From the NCBI GenBank assembly GCA_902613805.1, contig CACMIV010000001.1:1-64000 (forward strand): DNA of 64,000 nt, in the 5' to 3' direction. Below the pieces are notes generated by a model. It did no database searches and was not told the DNA's origin. It saw only the letters and a list, made by a program, of their open reading frames with translations. A program made the position numbers and the translations under genes. Source of the stretch: an uncultured Pelagibacteraceae bacterium. Lineage in GTDB: Bacteria > Pseudomonadota > Alphaproteobacteria > Pelagibacterales > AG-422-B15. Of this stretch, positions 24,872-36,161 are shown piece after piece (the stretch's first letter is position 1; each line of letters opens with the position of its first letter).

Positions 24872-27800
24872 GAGAAAAGACATAAAATCTATTTTAATTG
24901 TAGGAGCTGGTCCAATTATAATCGGACAAGCATGCGAGTTCGATTATTCAGGAACACAGGCTTGTAAGGCATTACGAGAAGAGGGATATAGAGTAATTCT
25001 AATTAATTCTAATCCTGCAACTATAATGACTGATCCTGACACTGCTGATGTAGTATACATCGAACCAATCACGCCTGAGATTGTTTCAAAAATAATTAAG
25101 AAAGAAAGACCTGATGTACTTCTACCTACAATGGGAGGTCAGACAGCATTAAATATTGCAATTGAACTCTCGAAAAATGGAACTTTGAAAAAGTATAGAG
25201 TTGAACTAATTGGTGCAAATCTTAAAGCAATCAAAAAGGCAGAAGAAAGAGAAAGTTTTTATAAAGCCATGACTAAGATTGGCTTAGAATGCCCAAGAGC
25301 AGAAATTGCTAGAAATTTTAAAGACGCAAAAAAGGCTCTAAAGAAAATTGGATTACCCGTCATCATAAGACCATCGTTCACACTTGGAGGCACGGGTGGA
25401 GGAATCGCAACTACCGAGAAACAGTTCGAGGAAATCGCAAATTCCGGACTTTATAACTCACCGATAAATGAAATTTTAATTGAAGAGTCTGTAGCTGGAT
25501 GGAAAGAATTCGAAATGGAAGTTGTGAGAGACAAAAACGATAATTGTATAATCATATGCTCAATTGAAAATGTAGACCCCATGGGAGTTCATACAGGTGA
25601 CTCAATAACAATAGCTCCTGCACTTACTTTAACTGATAAAGAATATCAAATTATGAGAAACGCATCCATTGCATGTCTCAGAGAAATTGGTGTTGAAACT
25701 GGAGGCTCTAATGTTCAATTTGCAGTTAATCCAAAAAATGGAAGGCTTGTAATTATTGAAATGAACCCAAGAGTTTCCAGATCTTCTGCTTTAGCTTCTA
25801 AGGCGACAGGGTTTCCAATTGCCAAAGTTGCCGCTAAATTAGCAGTTGGGTACACATTAGATGAACTCACTAACGAAATTACGAAAGTTACACCTGCATC
25901 GTTTGAGCCAACAATTGACTATGTGGTTACAAAAATTCCGAGATTTACCTTTGAAAAATTTCAATTAACGCAACCTTTACTATCAAGTTCAATGAAATCT
26001 GTTGGTGAAGTCATGGCTATTGGAAGGTCATTTCCAGAGTCATTGCAAAAAGCAATGAGGTCGCTTGAAACTGGTTTAGACGGCTTGGACGAAGTGACTG
26101 TAAGTATGAATAAAAAAAAGCTCACAAAGAAAAATATTTTATCTGAACTTAAAAAACCTCTTGCAGATAAACTGTTATTAGTGGCTCAGGCACTACGTTT
26201 TGGATTAGATATAGATCAAATTTATAAGTCCTCAAAAGTCGATCCTTGGTTTATTGGTCAAATTAAAAGGATAGTTGATACCGAAAAAACCCTAAAAAAA
26301 GGATTGCCACGAAACGCTAAAGAACTGCTTAGAATAAAATCTTTGGGATTTTCAGACAAAAAAATATCACAGCTCTGTAATACTAAGGAAGAGAAAGTTT
26401 TTAATATGCGTGTCAAAAACAAAATTTTTCCTGACTTTAAAAGAATAGATACCTGTGCTGCTGAGTTTGAAGCTAAGACCCCATACATGTACTCAACTTA
26501 CGCTAAAAATTCTTTAAATAGTGATGCATGCGAGTCTCGTCCAACAAATAAAAAAAAGGTAATTATACTTGGAAGTGGTCCAAATCGAATTGGACAAGGT
26601 GTTGAATTTGATTATTGCTGCTGTCATGCCTCATTTGCTCTAAAAGAATTAAAATATGAAACAATCATGATCAACTGTAATCCAGAGACAGTCTCTACCG
26701 ATCCAGATACCAGTGACAGACTTTATTTTGAACCTCTTACGAATGAAAATGTATATGAAATTATTAGAAAGGAAAAAAGCAAAGGAAATCTTTTAGGGGT
26801 TATTGTTCAATTCGGTGGTCAGACGCCTCTTAAGTTGTCTGACTATTTAAATAAAATGAATATACCAATTTTGGGTACTTCAACTGAATCGATTGACACT
26901 GCTGAGGATAGAGAAAAATTTAAAAAGATTTCTGAAAACTTAAATCTGTTGCAACCAGCAAATGGTATCGCATATTCTGAAAAAGAAGCTAACTCAGTAA
27001 TTAAGAAAATAGGTTTCCCAGCAGTGATCAGGCCATCATATGTATTAGGCGGAAGAGCTATGGAAATTGTTCACAATGAAGATGAATTGAAAAAATACTT
27101 CAAAGAAGCTGTAGTAGTTAGTGGTAAAAGCCCTGTTCTAATAGATCACTATTTGAAAGATTCTATCGAAGTAGATGTCGATGCTGTGTCTGATGGAAAA
27201 AAAGTCATTATTGCAGGTATCATGGAACATATTGAGGAAGCAGGAATCCATTCTGGTGACTCGACATGCACGCTACCACCTTACTCATTGTCAGAAAAAA
27301 TCATTAAAGATATAGAAAAGCAGACCAAAAAATTAGCTATTGCGCTGAAGGTGAAAGGCTTACTAAATATACAATTTGCAATTCAAAATAATAATATATT
27401 TTTACTTGAAGTTAACCCTAGAAGTAGTCGAACTGTGCCGTTTGTAGCTAAAGCCACAGGTAATCCAATTGTTAAAATAGCACTAAGTGCAGCAATGGGA
27501 AAACCATTGAATAAAGATAAATTTAAAATTCGTAAAACTAATTGTATCTCAATTAAAGAACCAGTATTTCCTTTTAAACGCTTTCCTAATGTTGACACCA
27601 TCTTAGGCCCTGAAATGAAATCTACTGGGGAGGTAATGGCCATCGATAAGTCATTTGAGTCAGCTTTTATCAAATGTCAGCTAGCTTCCTCAAACCCTCT
27701 TCCTAAGAAAGGTTCTTTATTCGTATCTGTAAAAGACTCTGATAAGCCAAAAATACTTCCAATTATAAGATCCTTTCAAAAATTAGGATTTCAAGTGAAC

Positions 27801-28100
27801 GCGACTGCGGGAACAGCTGATTATTTGATGGAGGGTGGTGTTAAGGTTAAGAAAATTAACAAGGTTTCTCAGGGATCACCTCATATTGTTGAAGAGTTAA
27901 TTGATAACAAAGTTGATATAATAATAAATACAACTGAAGGAAGAAAATCAATTAATGACTCCTTTGGCATAAGAAGAACTGCTCTCATGAAAAGTTTACC
28001 ATACTTTCTCACAGTATCTGGTGCAAGGGCTGCAATTAATTCAATTAAAGAATTAAGAAATAATGAATTAGAAGTTAACCCTATAACTAAATTTCACTAA
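24864..28100 (+). CDS. carB: Carbamoyl-phosphate synthase large subunit
   Basis: Synthesises carbamoyl phosphate from bicarbonate, ammonia and two ATP; 1078 residues, full length. Two homologous ATP-grasp halves are clear: the first starts with [26 protein letters not shown] and has [14 protein letters not shown]; the second starts near 560 with [21 protein letters not shown] and has [14 protein letters not shown]. The C-terminal MGS-like allosteric domain ([18 protein letters not shown] onward, about 940-1070) is present. Convergent with the Lrp/AsnC gene; the two stops overlap by 4 bases, so no room remains for a conventional terminator. Confidence 0.98.
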   Translation: MPKRKDIKSILIVGAGPIIIGQACEFDYSGTQACKALREEGYRVILINSNPATIMTDPDTADVVYIEPITPEIVSKIIKKERPDVLLPTMGGQTALNIAIELSKNGTLKKYRVELIGANLKAIKKAEERESFYKAMTKIGLECPRAEIARNFKDAKKALKKIGLPVIIRPSFTLGGTGGGIATTEKQFEEIANSGLYNSPINEILIEESVAGWKEFEMEVVRDKNDNCIIICSIENVDPMGVHTGDSITIAPALTLTDKEYQIMRNASIACLREIGVETGGSNVQFAVNPKNGRLVIIEMNPRVSRSSALASKATGFPIAKVAAKLAVGYTLDELTNEITKVTPASFEPTIDYVVTKIPRFTFEKFQLTQPLLSSSMKSVGEVMAIGRSFPESLQKAMRSLETGLDGLDEVTVSMNKKKLTKKNILSELKKPLADKLLLVAQALRFGLDIDQIYKSSKVDPWFIGQIKRIVDTEKTLKKGLPRNAKELLRIKSLGFSDKKISQLCNTKEEKVFNMRVKNKIFPDFKRIDTCAAEFEAKTPYMYSTYAKNSLNSDACESRPTNKKKVIILGSGPNRIGQGVEFDYCCCHASFALKELKYETIMINCNPETVSTDPDTSDRLYFEPLTNENVYEIIRKEKSKGNLLGVIVQFGGQTPLKLSDYLNKMNIPILGTSTESIDTAEDREKFKKISENLNLLQPANGIAYSEKEANSVIKKIGFPAVIRPSYVLGGRAMEIVHNEDELKKYFKEAVVVSGKSPVLIDHYLKDSIEVDVDAVSDGKKVIIAGIMEHIEEAGIHSGDSTCTLPPYSLSEKIIKDIEKQTKKLAIALKVKGLLNIQFAIQNNNIFLLEVNPRSSRTVPFVAKATGNPIVKIALSAAMGKPLNKDKFKIRKTNCISIKEPVFPFKRFPNVDTILGPEMKSTGEVMAIDKSFESAFIKCQLASSNPLPKKGSLFVSVKDSDKPKILPIIRSFQKLGFQVNATAGTADYLMEGGVKVKKINKVSQGSPHIVEELIDNKVDIIINTTEGRKSINDSFGIRRTALMKSLPYFLTVSGARAAINSIKELRNNELEVNPITKFH

Positions 28101-28567
28101 TCTAGAGGAACAGTACCTAGTTTCTTCGTATTTTTTATGACAAAAGCTGTTTTGACACTCAAAATATTTTCATTTGAAGTCACATGTGTTGTTAAAAAAT
28201 TATTAAATTCATTCATATTTTTTACTACACATTTAAGAATAAAATCTATTTCACCATTTAACATAAAGCACTCTCTAATAGGTTCCAAACCCCAGACCAG
28301 CTTTTCAAAAGACCCCAAGCTTTCTTCATTTTGATTTTTTAAACTAACAAATATCCATGCTACTAAGTCATATCCAAGCTTTGATGGATCTAGATTTGCA
28401 CGAAAACCATCAATATACCCATTATCTTCTAAGTCTCTTACTCTTCTTAGTGTAGGCGGTGGAGACATTTCAATTTTCTTAGATAGATCTAGATTTGAAA
28501 TTCTTCCTTCATCTTGAAGTATTCGAAGTATTTTTAGATCAACACTATCAATTTCTTTTTTTACCAT
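28097..28567 (-). CDS. Lrp/AsnC-family transcriptional regulator
   Basis: Feast/famine regulator of 156 residues. The N-terminal winged helix (residues 4-55) reads [46 protein letters not shown]; the C-terminal RAM ligand-binding domain follows. I chose ATG 28567 because it shares a base with the TGA of the upstream oxygenase gene (TGATG) and matches family starts; a start at 28582 would add 5 residues. The effector, probably an amino acid, cannot be predicted. Confidence 0.92.
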   Translation of the reverse strand: MVKKEIDSVDLKILRILQDEGRISNLDLSKKIEMSPPPTLRRVRDLEDNGYIDGFRANLDPSKLGYDLVAWIFVSLKNQNEESLGSFEKLVWGLEPIRECFMLNGEIDFILKCVVKNMNEFNNFLTTHVTSNENILSVKTAFVIKNTKKLGTVPLD

Positions 28568-29193
28568 CAGTCTACTGGCCACTCTGTTTCAAAAGTAACA
28601 TAATTTAATTGCAAACAGCGTCTTTCTTTTTTAATTTTTTTCTTTTCAAGACCATGCCAAGAGTTTTTCTCTGAAGTAAAAATATACCCTGTATTATTTT
28701 TATAAGGTAGAGTTTTAGCAACTTTTAAATCTGGAGTATAAAAATCTGTTCCCAAATTTTCATTTTCTCCGTATCTGTTTACAAACAAAATTGATGACAT
28801 TAATTTTTCCTTGATGTCACAGTGAGGTTCAAGCCAAAATCCATCTCGATCAGCAATGACTTCTAATCTAACATATGAATTATTTAAATCTCTATTGATG
28901 AGATTAGAAATTATGTCAGTACATTCTTTAGATTGCATTTCTTTTACTAATCCAGATAATTCAGGATATTCCTCTGCATTATCTTTATTGATAAATATTC
29001 TTAACTTGCTAAGTAAATTGTCCCCTGTTTTATCTCCTGCTCTTGTACCGTCGAAAATAACTTTACCTTCAGGAAAATTAATAGAATAAATTTCGTCTAT
29101 TGCTTTTTCTGAAAGAGGATTATTAATTATCCAATGATTAAAAGGTACATTGGAATGTGATAAATTGTTTTTCAAAGCATTGATAAATGTCAT
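28567..29193 (-). CDS. Putative 2OG-Fe(II) oxygenase
   Basis: A 208-residue protein with an iron-binding facial-triad pattern: H124 and D126 in LEPHCDIKEKLMSSILFVN, H180 in NSWHGLEKK, and basic residues R191/R192 before LQLNYV to hold 2-oxoglutarate. This resembles the small prolyl-hydroxylase-like 2OG-Fe(II) group. A substrate cannot be proposed from sequence. It is locked into an operon: its ATG overlaps the ELM1-like gene stop by 4 bases and its TGA overlaps the AsnC-type regulator start by one. Confidence 0.7.
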   Translation of the reverse strand: MTFINALKNNLSHSNVPFNHWIINNPLSEKAIDEIYSINFPEGKVIFDGTRAGDKTGDNLLSKLRIFINKDNAEEYPELSGLVKEMQSKECTDIISNLINRDLNNSYVRLEVIADRDGFWLEPHCDIKEKLMSSILFVNRYGENENLGTDFYTPDLKVAKTLPYKNNTGYIFTSEKNSWHGLEKKKIKKERRCLQLNYVTFETEWPVD

Positions 29194-30164
29194 GCTTTTT
29201 TATTATACCTTTCTTCAATCATTCTGGCTACTTGGAAGGTCTCATTTTCATATGAATTTGTAAAGTCTTTGAGTTTTTCTCCCAAAAGTCTTGCGTAATT
29301 TTTTTGCAACAACATCGTAATAAATTTTTCTATTCTGTTATTTTTTTTTAAGCTTGGAAGTCTAAAAATATATACTGGTTTTGTTGAAGATATAGACTCT
29401 GAAATTATTGAAACAGAGTCAGCTGTACAAATAAGATATTTAGAAAACTTCATTAAGGCCAAATAAGGATTGCCTTCGCCGTTCCAAATAATATTCTGAT
29501 CCAAAAAGCGCTCTTTCAGGTATTCAATAATAAATTGATCAGTTCTTCTTGAAAATAAAATGTATAACTGAATGTCATTATTTTTAATAATTTTATCAAT
29601 TTGATCAGCTAATACCTTAACAACAGATATATCGAAGCGATAGTTTCGGTTTTGACCACCTAAGAAAATTGCACAAATAGGTTTTTCTATTTTTGAGAAT
29701 TGAGCTGCATAAAGCTCAGCCTCTTTACTCAGTAGACTTTTGTTTATATGATTAAGTGCCAAATCAGTTTGAAGTACGTTTTTACCTTTTAAATCATCAT
29801 GCGCTGGAGCGACAACCAAATCAAAATGAGCTGGGTTGATTTTTGGATTTTGTATATGAATTGAAAAGACTTTATTTTTTAATGATTTTTTGAGATGTAA
29901 AGATGCATAAATAGACCTCTTGCCACATGATATAATAATATCTGGAGGAATATTACTTTCTAAGCTTATTTTTCTGTAATTATTAAATATAATTTTAGAT
30001 GGTGGCAATATTCCCACTGGAAGCTTATTCCAAGGAAATTTTAAATCTATTGTCTTTTGCTCAAAATTTAAATTAAGAGCGTCTGCAAGGCCTTTAACCT
30101 GACTGATCATTCCTGCTGATCCATCTGTTAGGCACCACGCTCTCAAATTCTTGAAATTAGTCAT
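29190..30164 (-). CDS. ELM1/DUF1022-family GT-B-like protein
   Basis: Member of the family named after plant mitochondrial fission factor ELM1; bacterial members look like GT-B-fold glycosyltransferases. The 324-residue product has AWCLTDGSAGMISQVKGLADAL at the N-terminus, IISCGKRSIYASLHL near 78-92, IFLGGQNRNYRFD near 168-180, and ADSVSIISESISSTKPVYIF near 248-267, where the GT-B nucleotide-binding motif lies. The bacterial function is unknown; a role in envelope glycan assembly is a guess. First gene of the operon with the oxygenase and AsnC regulator. Confidence 0.85.
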   Translation of the reverse strand: MTNFKNLRAWCLTDGSAGMISQVKGLADALNLNFEQKTIDLKFPWNKLPVGILPPSKIIFNNYRKISLESNIPPDIIISCGKRSIYASLHLKKSLKNKVFSIHIQNPKINPAHFDLVVAPAHDDLKGKNVLQTDLALNHINKSLLSKEAELYAAQFSKIEKPICAIFLGGQNRNYRFDISVVKVLADQIDKIIKNNDIQLYILFSRRTDQFIIEYLKERFLDQNIIWNGEGNPYLALMKFSKYLICTADSVSIISESISSTKPVYIFRLPSLKKNNRIEKFITMLLQKNYARLLGEKLKDFTNSYENETFQVARMIEERYNKKA

Positions 30165-30234
30165 TTAATAACTATCTATGTTGAATACAAAAGTTCTTTA
30201 ATTACTAGAAGATAATATATAGATTATAATTTAA

Positions 30235-31167
30235 ATGCATTCAAAAGTTCTAATAATAGGTTCAGGTCCCGCAGGATATACTGCTGCAATATATGCGGCA
30301 AGGGCTATGCTCGAGCCGACTTTAGTTCAAGGTTTGCAGCCAGGTGGGCAACTTACTATAACAACTGATGTTGAAAACTATCCTGGGTACGGGGATGTAA
30401 TACAAGGTCCATGGTTAATGGAACAAATGCAAGAACAAGCAAAAAATGTTGGAACAAATATTATAAATGACATTATAAAAAGTGTAGACTTTAAATGTAA
30501 GCCATTTAAGGCTATTAGCGAGTCGGGAACTGAGTATACTGCGGACTCAGTGATTATCTCAACAGGAGCTCAAGCGAGATGGCTTGGATTAGACTCTGAA
30601 AAAAAATTTCAAGGATATGGCGTTTCAGCTTGTGCAACTTGTGATGGCTTCTTTTTTAAGGAAAAAAAGGTAGCAGTCATCGGCGGTGGTAATTCAGCTG
30701 TTGAGGAAGCTTTATATTTAACAAACTTTGCATCTAAAGTGTACCTTGTTCATAGGCGTGATGAACTTCGAGCAGAAAAAATTCTTCAAGACAGATTATT
30801 TAAAAATGAAAAAGTTGAATGTGTGTGGGATAGCGAACTTAAAGAAATAGTTGGCGATGAAGATCCTCTAAATGTAAAAAGTATAAACATTAAAAATACA
30901 AAAACTAACGAAACCAGTAGTATCGAGCTAGACGGTGTCTTTGTAGCTATAGGGCATGATCCAGCTACTCAAATTTTTAGGGACCAAGTCGAAATGGATG
31001 AAGATGGATATATAATTACAAAACCTGACTCAACACATACAAACGTTGAAGGTGTATATGCAGCAGGAGATGTAAAGGATAAAATTTATCGTCAGGCGGT
31101 TACTGCAGCTGGTATGGGTTGTATGGCAGCACTTGAGGCAGAAAAATACCTAGCTGAATTATCTTAA
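30235..31167 (+). CDS. trxB: Thioredoxin-disulfide reductase
   Basis: NADPH-dependent flavoenzyme that reduces thioredoxin, 310 residues. FAD-binding GSGPAGYTAAIYAARA near 9-24, redox pair C133/C136 in SACATCDG, NADPH-binding GGGNSAVEEALYL and HRRDELRAEK, and the C-terminal FAD motif GVYAAGDVKD. All features are present and the length is normal. It stands alone between divergent and convergent neighbours; its 3' end overlaps that of the aminotransferase gene by 9 bases. Confidence 0.97.
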   Translation: MHSKVLIIGSGPAGYTAAIYAARAMLEPTLVQGLQPGGQLTITTDVENYPGYGDVIQGPWLMEQMQEQAKNVGTNIINDIIKSVDFKCKPFKAISESGTEYTADSVIISTGAQARWLGLDSEKKFQGYGVSACATCDGFFFKEKKVAVIGGGNSAVEEALYLTNFASKVYLVHRRDELRAEKILQDRLFKNEKVECVWDSELKEIVGDEDPLNVKSINIKNTKTNETSSIELDGVFVAIGHDPATQIFRDQVEMDEDGYIITKPDSTHTNVEGVYAAGDVKDKIYRQAVTAAGMGCMAALEAEKYLAELS

Positions 31168-32361
31168 TTTATTAAGAAAATCTCTCATTCGAACGCATGC
31201 ATTTTTTAAGTTTTCGTCTGAAGTTGCATAAGAAATTCTAAAATAGCCCTCCAAACCAAAAGCTGAACCTTGAACAACAGCAACTCCTGCATGCTCTAAT
31301 AATGATGTCGTAAATTCTTCATCATTAGTAATTTTGTTATTCGACTCATCAACTTTACCAATGACTCCTTTACATGATGGAAAAACATAAAATGCACCTT
31401 CAGGTACTCTACAAGTAATTCCATTCATACTAGTAAATTCATTGATTAGAAAATCACGTCTACCTTTAAATACTTTGGCTCTTTCGGCAATGAATGAATT
31501 ATCTCCATTTAAGGCTTCAACTGCTGCAGCTTGACTGATAGATGTTGGATTGCTTGTTGATTGAGACTGAAGCTTGCCCATGGCTTTAATTAAGCTGGCA
31601 TTTCCTCCCGCATAACCAATTCTCCAGCCTGTCATAGCATATGCCTTACTAACCCCGTTCAATGTTAATATTCTCTCTTTAAGTTCTGGAGCAATGCTTG
31701 CAAAAGTATGAAATTCATTATCATCGTATATAAGATGTTCATACAAATCGTCTGTCATTATATTCACGTGTGGATATTTTTTTAAAATATTTGCAAGTTC
31801 TAAAAGTTCATTCTTTGTATAACAGGAACCTGTAGGATTTGATGGTGAATTAAGAATAAACCATTTGGTTGATTGATTGATTGTGTTTTCAAGTTGTTGT
31901 GGGGTTATTTTAAATCCTGACTCTTCACCACATTGAACAAAAATAGGTTTTCCATTGAAATAATTAACGACGTCAGGGTAAGTTACCCAATAAGGAGCTG
32001 GAATAATTACTTCATCTGAATCATTTAAGGAGACAGCAAATGCATTAAAAATAATTTGCTTTCCTCCTGTACCAACAGAGATTTCATCAAGCTCGTAATC
32101 TAAATTATTTTCTCTTTTAAATTTTGCTTTGATTGCTTTCTTCAGTTCTGGAGTTCCGTCAACAGGGGTATATTTTGTATCTCCATCGTTTATCGCTTGA
32201 ATAGCAGCTTTTTTAATATTTTCTGGAGTATCAAAATCAGGTTCGCCCGCTCCTAAACCTATGATATCCTTTCCTGCGGCCTTTAATTCACGAGCTTTTT
32301 GGGTCACTGCCATGGTGGCCGATGGCTTAATTCTTTTTATACTGTGTGATAGTTCTACCAC
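31159..32361 (-). CDS. Class I aspartate/prephenate-type aminotransferase
   Basis: PLP-dependent aminotransferase of 400 residues, subgroup I-gamma typical of alphaproteobacterial AatA/AspC. Features: IGLGAGEPDFDTPENIK near 35-51, GTGGKQIIFNAF, NSPSNPTGSCY, and the PLP lysine in NGVSKAYAMTGWRIGYAGG. It likely converts oxaloacetate to aspartate and may also transaminate prephenate or aromatic keto acids. The start is GTG at 32361, with GGGGAT a few bases upstream. Its 3' end overlaps the trxB end by 9 bases. Confidence 0.93.
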   Translation of the reverse strand: MVELSHSIKRIKPSATMAVTQKARELKAAGKDIIGLGAGEPDFDTPENIKKAAIQAINDGDTKYTPVDGTPELKKAIKAKFKRENNLDYELDEISVGTGGKQIIFNAFAVSLNDSDEVIIPAPYWVTYPDVVNYFNGKPIFVQCGEESGFKITPQQLENTINQSTKWFILNSPSNPTGSCYTKNELLELANILKKYPHVNIMTDDLYEHLIYDDNEFHTFASIAPELKERILTLNGVSKAYAMTGWRIGYAGGNASLIKAMGKLQSQSTSNPTSISQAAAVEALNGDNSFIAERAKVFKGRRDFLINEFTSMNGITCRVPEGAFYVFPSCKGVIGKVDESNNKITNDEEFTTSLLEHAGVAVVQGSAFGLEGYFRISYATSDENLKNACVRMRDFLNKLR

Positions 32362-32452
32362 TGCTTATCCCCAGAATTTGTTATTTATACAATCAGCTAT
32401 TATATTAAATTAGATTAATACACAATTTATATTCTAACTAATTAATAAATTA

Positions 32453-34507
32453 ATGCCAAATTCTGAAGTTCTTAAAGTCACATCTGAATACAAACCTGCT
32501 GGAGATCAGCCTCAAGCAATTGAAGAGATTGTTAAAAGTATTAAAGGCAATGAGATGGAACAAGTTTTGCTTGGAGTAACTGGATCAGGTAAAACTTTCA
32601 CGATGGCTAAAATTATAGAAAAACTTCAAAGGCCAACTCTAATACTTGCTCCAAATAAAACTTTAGCAGCACAATTATATGGTGAAATGAAGTCATTCTT
32701 TCCAGACAATGCTGTTGAATATTTTGTATCTTATTATGACTATTATATACCTGAAGCATACGTACCGAGGTCAAATACTTACATAGAAAAAGAAGCATCG
32801 ATAAATGAACAAATCGATCGAATGAGACACTCAGCAACTCAATCCTTACTTGAGAGAAAAGATGTTGTGATTGTTGCAAGTGTTTCATGTATTTATGGAA
32901 TAGGTTCTGTTGAAACGTATAGATCAATGACTATTCGATTAGAAAAAAATCAAAAGATTGGACGAAATGAAATTATTCAAAAACTCATCACGCTTCAATA
33001 TAACCGAAACGACATAGATTTTCATAGAGGCACATTTAGAGTGCGTGGAGACTTGATTGAGGTTTTTCCATCCCATTACGAAGACCGCGCGTGGAAATTA
33101 TCATTATTTGGAGATGATCTCGAGTCGATAAGTGAATTTGATCCATTGACTGGAAAAAAGACAGCTGAGTTAGAAACTATAAAAATTTATGCAAACAGTC
33201 ACTACGTCACTCCAAGGCCAACACTTGATACTGCCATAAAACAAATACGAAAAGATTTAGAAGTAAGGATTCCTGAATTTAAAAAAGAAAATAAATTAAT
33301 AGAGGCTCAACGAATAGAAGAAAGAACAAGGTTTGATTTAGAAATGATTGAAGCAACGGGTAGTTGTCCAGGCATTGAGAATTATTCAAGATATCTCTCT
33401 GGAAGAAATCCAGGCGAACCGCCTCCAACACTTTTTGAATACTTGCCTGACAATGCACTCCTTTTTGTTGATGAAAGTCACGTCACAGTACCTCAATTAG
33501 AAGGCATGTATAAAGGTGACCGAAGCAGAAAAACAACACTGTCAGAATATGGCTTTAGATTACCATCTTGCTTAGATAACAGACCATTGAAGTTTGAGGA
33601 ATGGGAAATGATGCGTCCTCAAAGTTTATTCATTTCTGCTACTCCAGGACCATGGGAAATACAAAAAACTCAAGGGGTATTTACTGAACAAATAATAAGG
33701 CCAACAGGGTTGATTGATCCAGAGATTGAAATAAGGCCTGCGAAAACTCAAGTTGAAGATTTAATATCAGAATGTAAAAAAATTATTGATCTTAAATACC
33801 GAGTATTAGTAACAACACTTACTAAACGCATGGCTGAGGACTTGTCAGAGTATATGCATGAAAACGGAATAAAAGTAAAATATATGCATTCAGATATTGA
33901 TACATTAGAAAGGATTGAAATCATCCGTGACCTAAGAAAGGGACTGTTTGATGTCTTAGTGGGTATCAATTTACTTAGAGAAGGTTTGGATATACCTGAA
34001 TGTGCTTTAGTCGCAATATTAGATGCTGATAAAGAAGGCTTCTTAAGATCGGAGAGATCATTGGTACAGACAATCGGTAGAGCAGCAAGAAATGTAGACG
34101 GAAGAGTAATACTGTATGCTGATAAAGAAACAGAAAGTATAAAAAAAGCAATAAGTGAGACTGACAGAAGAAGAGAAATACAAAAGCAATACAACAAGGA
34201 AAATAATATTACACCTGAAACTATTAAGAGGGATATTAGTGATATTCTTGAAAGTATTTATGAAAATGATCGTGTAAACGTTGATTTGAAGAGTACAGAA
34301 AAACATCTCGTCGGAAATAATCTAAAAAAACATCTTGAGGAACTTAAGAAAAATATGATGGATTTTGCTGATGATCTCAATTTTGAAGAAGCTGCTAAGT
34401 TAAGAGATGAGATAAAAAGGCTTGAGAATAATGAATTAGAGTTACCATCCAACAGCAATATAGTTTATAAAAAAAATAAAAGGAAAAAAAGAAAGTACTT
34501 TACTTAA
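32453..34507 (+). CDS. uvrB: Excinuclease ABC subunit B
   Basis: Damage-verification helicase of nucleotide excision repair, 684 residues. Walker A GVTGSGKT at 41-48, the beta-hairpin region [26 protein letters not shown]-type DESH motif, helicase motif [11 protein letters not shown], and the C-terminal UVR motif ([28 protein letters not shown]) that binds UvrC. Full length. Its stop shares a base with the start of the cation exchanger gene, and uvrC lies four genes downstream in the same run, so both could be on one transcript. No LexA box was recognised upstream. Confidence 0.98.
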   Translation: MPNSEVLKVTSEYKPAGDQPQAIEEIVKSIKGNEMEQVLLGVTGSGKTFTMAKIIEKLQRPTLILAPNKTLAAQLYGEMKSFFPDNAVEYFVSYYDYYIPEAYVPRSNTYIEKEASINEQIDRMRHSATQSLLERKDVVIVASVSCIYGIGSVETYRSMTIRLEKNQKIGRNEIIQKLITLQYNRNDIDFHRGTFRVRGDLIEVFPSHYEDRAWKLSLFGDDLESISEFDPLTGKKTAELETIKIYANSHYVTPRPTLDTAIKQIRKDLEVRIPEFKKENKLIEAQRIEERTRFDLEMIEATGSCPGIENYSRYLSGRNPGEPPPTLFEYLPDNALLFVDESHVTVPQLEGMYKGDRSRKTTLSEYGFRLPSCLDNRPLKFEEWEMMRPQSLFISATPGPWEIQKTQGVFTEQIIRPTGLIDPEIEIRPAKTQVEDLISECKKIIDLKYRVLVTTLTKRMAEDLSEYMHENGIKVKYMHSDIDTLERIEIIRDLRKGLFDVLVGINLLREGLDIPECALVAILDADKEGFLRSERSLVQTIGRAARNVDGRVILYADKETESIKKAISETDRRREIQKQYNKENNITPETIKRDISDILESIYENDRVNVDLKSTEKHLVGNNLKKHLEELKKNMMDFADDLNFEEAAKLRDEIKRLENNELELPSNSNIVYKKNKRKKRKYFT

Positions 34508-35442
34508 TGTTTATAGATTTCTGCATACTGTTAATAGGATTATCTCTTCTTTTATACAGTGCAGATAAAATGATTGAATCGGCTGACGCAATTGCTAAAA
34601 AGTTCAATTTATCCCCAGTATTAATAGGTTTAACAATTGTAGCGTTTGGTACATCAGCACCTGAACTAGTTATAACTCTATTTGCTGCAACAAAGATTGT
34701 TCCAGCTACTGATGCCATTACCGGAAATATTATAGGATCTAATATTGCAAATATTTTACTAATTTTAGGAACTTCAGCATTTTTTTTCAAAATTAATCTA
34801 GATAAATTAGGCACTAAGGATATTATTTTTTTACTTCTAATATCTTTATACTTCGCGCTCTTATTTTATATTAGCCAAACAGTCACTCTCATTCACACAA
34901 TCGGCTATTTAGTGTTAACTTTGTTCTTTATCAATTTTCTTCGTAATTACAAATCCTCAGATCAAAATGAAGAACAAAAAATTTTTGGAAGATACACTTA
35001 TTTAATTTTACTAAGTGCCTTCATAGGCATTTTTATTGGTGGGAAAATTTTTTTAGACAGCTCACTGAATATTTTTCAAACGTTAGGAGTTAACGAGGTG
35101 CTAATAGGTATTTTTGTTCTGGCTATTGGTACATCCTTGCCTGAATTGATAACTGTTATTATTTCTTACTTAAAAAAGAAGGGCTCTATAGGTATTGGTA
35201 ATGTTATTGGCAGTAACATTATGAACATACTGTTTGTTTTCCTGCCAGGGGTTATAATTGTTCAACTTAGAGGGCTTGAATATTCTCTAAAAAATATAGA
35301 TGTATTTCACATATATATTTTAATATTTGTAACTATGATGATAGCTCTTATGGCAATTTTAAGAATTCAAATGAGAAAAATATATTCTGCTTTTTTCTTG
35401 ATTAGTTATTTTTTATATCTTGGGTATTCTTTTATATTATGA
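34507..35442 (+). CDS. CaCA-family sodium/calcium exchanger (YrbG-like)
   Basis: Cation/Ca2+ exchanger of 311 residues with about ten helices and two inverted alpha repeats: GLTIVAFGTSAPELVITLFAA plus GNIIGSNIANILLILG in the first half, GIFVLAIGTSLPELITVIISY plus GNVIGSNIMNILFVFLPG in the second. The conserved acidic residues in both PEL motifs are intact. Direction and exact ions are not predictable. It starts within the uvrB stop (TAATG) and overlaps the next gene by 4 bases. Confidence 0.93.
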   Translation: MFIDFCILLIGLSLLLYSADKMIESADAIAKKFNLSPVLIGLTIVAFGTSAPELVITLFAATKIVPATDAITGNIIGSNIANILLILGTSAFFFKINLDKLGTKDIIFLLLISLYFALLFYISQTVTLIHTIGYLVLTLFFINFLRNYKSSDQNEEQKIFGRYTYLILLSAFIGIFIGGKIFLDSSLNIFQTLGVNEVLIGIFVLAIGTSLPELITVIISYLKKKGSIGIGNVIGSNIMNILFVFLPGVIIVQLRGLEYSLKNIDVFHIYILIFVTMMIALMAILRIQMRKIYSAFFLISYFLYLGYSFIL

Positions 35443-36161
35443 AAAAAACAATATTAATTACAGGCGGTTCCCAAAGAATTGGTAGATCAATTGCACTATT
35501 TCTTAAAGATTCTCACTATAATTTTATAATACACTACAATAAGTCATCAAAAGCAGCCAGAGAATTAAAAAATATTATTAATAGTAACGGGCGCGATTGC
35601 GAAATAGTGAAAACTGATTTGTCTAAAATATCTGATGTTAAAAATATAATTAAAAGAAGTAAAAAATTTTTTGGACCAATACATGCAATTGTTAATAATG
35701 CCTCCTTATTCATCAATGATAATATAGAAAATTTAAATGATAAACTTTGGTATGATCATATGAATATAAACTTATACGCCCCTCTAATAATATCTAAAGA
35801 ATTTAATAAACAACTTCCAAAAAAGAGCTTAGGGCATATCATAAATATATTGGATCAAAATGTAGTCAATCCAGATACATTGTTTTTTTCCTACTCCATT
35901 TCGAAATCTGCTTTACTATCTGCAACTACAATCATGGCAAAATCATTTGCTCCTAACATTAGGGTTAATGCGATTGGCCCAGGCCCGACACTTAAAAATA
36001 TACATCAATCAAAAAAACATTTTGATAAATCGATCAGAAATACTTTACTTAAAATAGGTTCACCGCCGGAGGAGATTGCAAGAACTGTTAAATTTCTTCT
36101 TGAATCAAAATCAATTACAGGTCAATTTATAGCTGTAGATGGTGGGGAACATTTATCATGA
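35439..36161 (+). CDS. folM: FolM/PTR1-like pteridine reductase (SDR)
   Basis: Short-chain dehydrogenase of 240 residues. The cofactor motif is TGGSQRIG (8-15): the TGxxxRxG form characteristic of pteridine reductases rather than the ordinary TGxxxGxG. NNAS at about 87-90 and the catalytic YSISKSAL follow, then PGP and VDGGEHL at the end. The adjacent folB makes a folate or tetrahydropterin role likely: reduction of dihydrofolate or dihydromonapterin. It overlaps both neighbours by 4 bases. Confidence 0.8.
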   Translation: MKKTILITGGSQRIGRSIALFLKDSHYNFIIHYNKSSKAARELKNIINSNGRDCEIVKTDLSKISDVKNIIKRSKKFFGPIHAIVNNASLFINDNIENLNDKLWYDHMNINLYAPLIISKEFNKQLPKKSLGHIINILDQNVVNPDTLFFSYSISKSALLSATTIMAKSFAPNIRVNAIGPGPTLKNIHQSKKHFDKSIRNTLLKIGSPPEEIARTVKFLLESKSITGQFIAVDGGEHLS

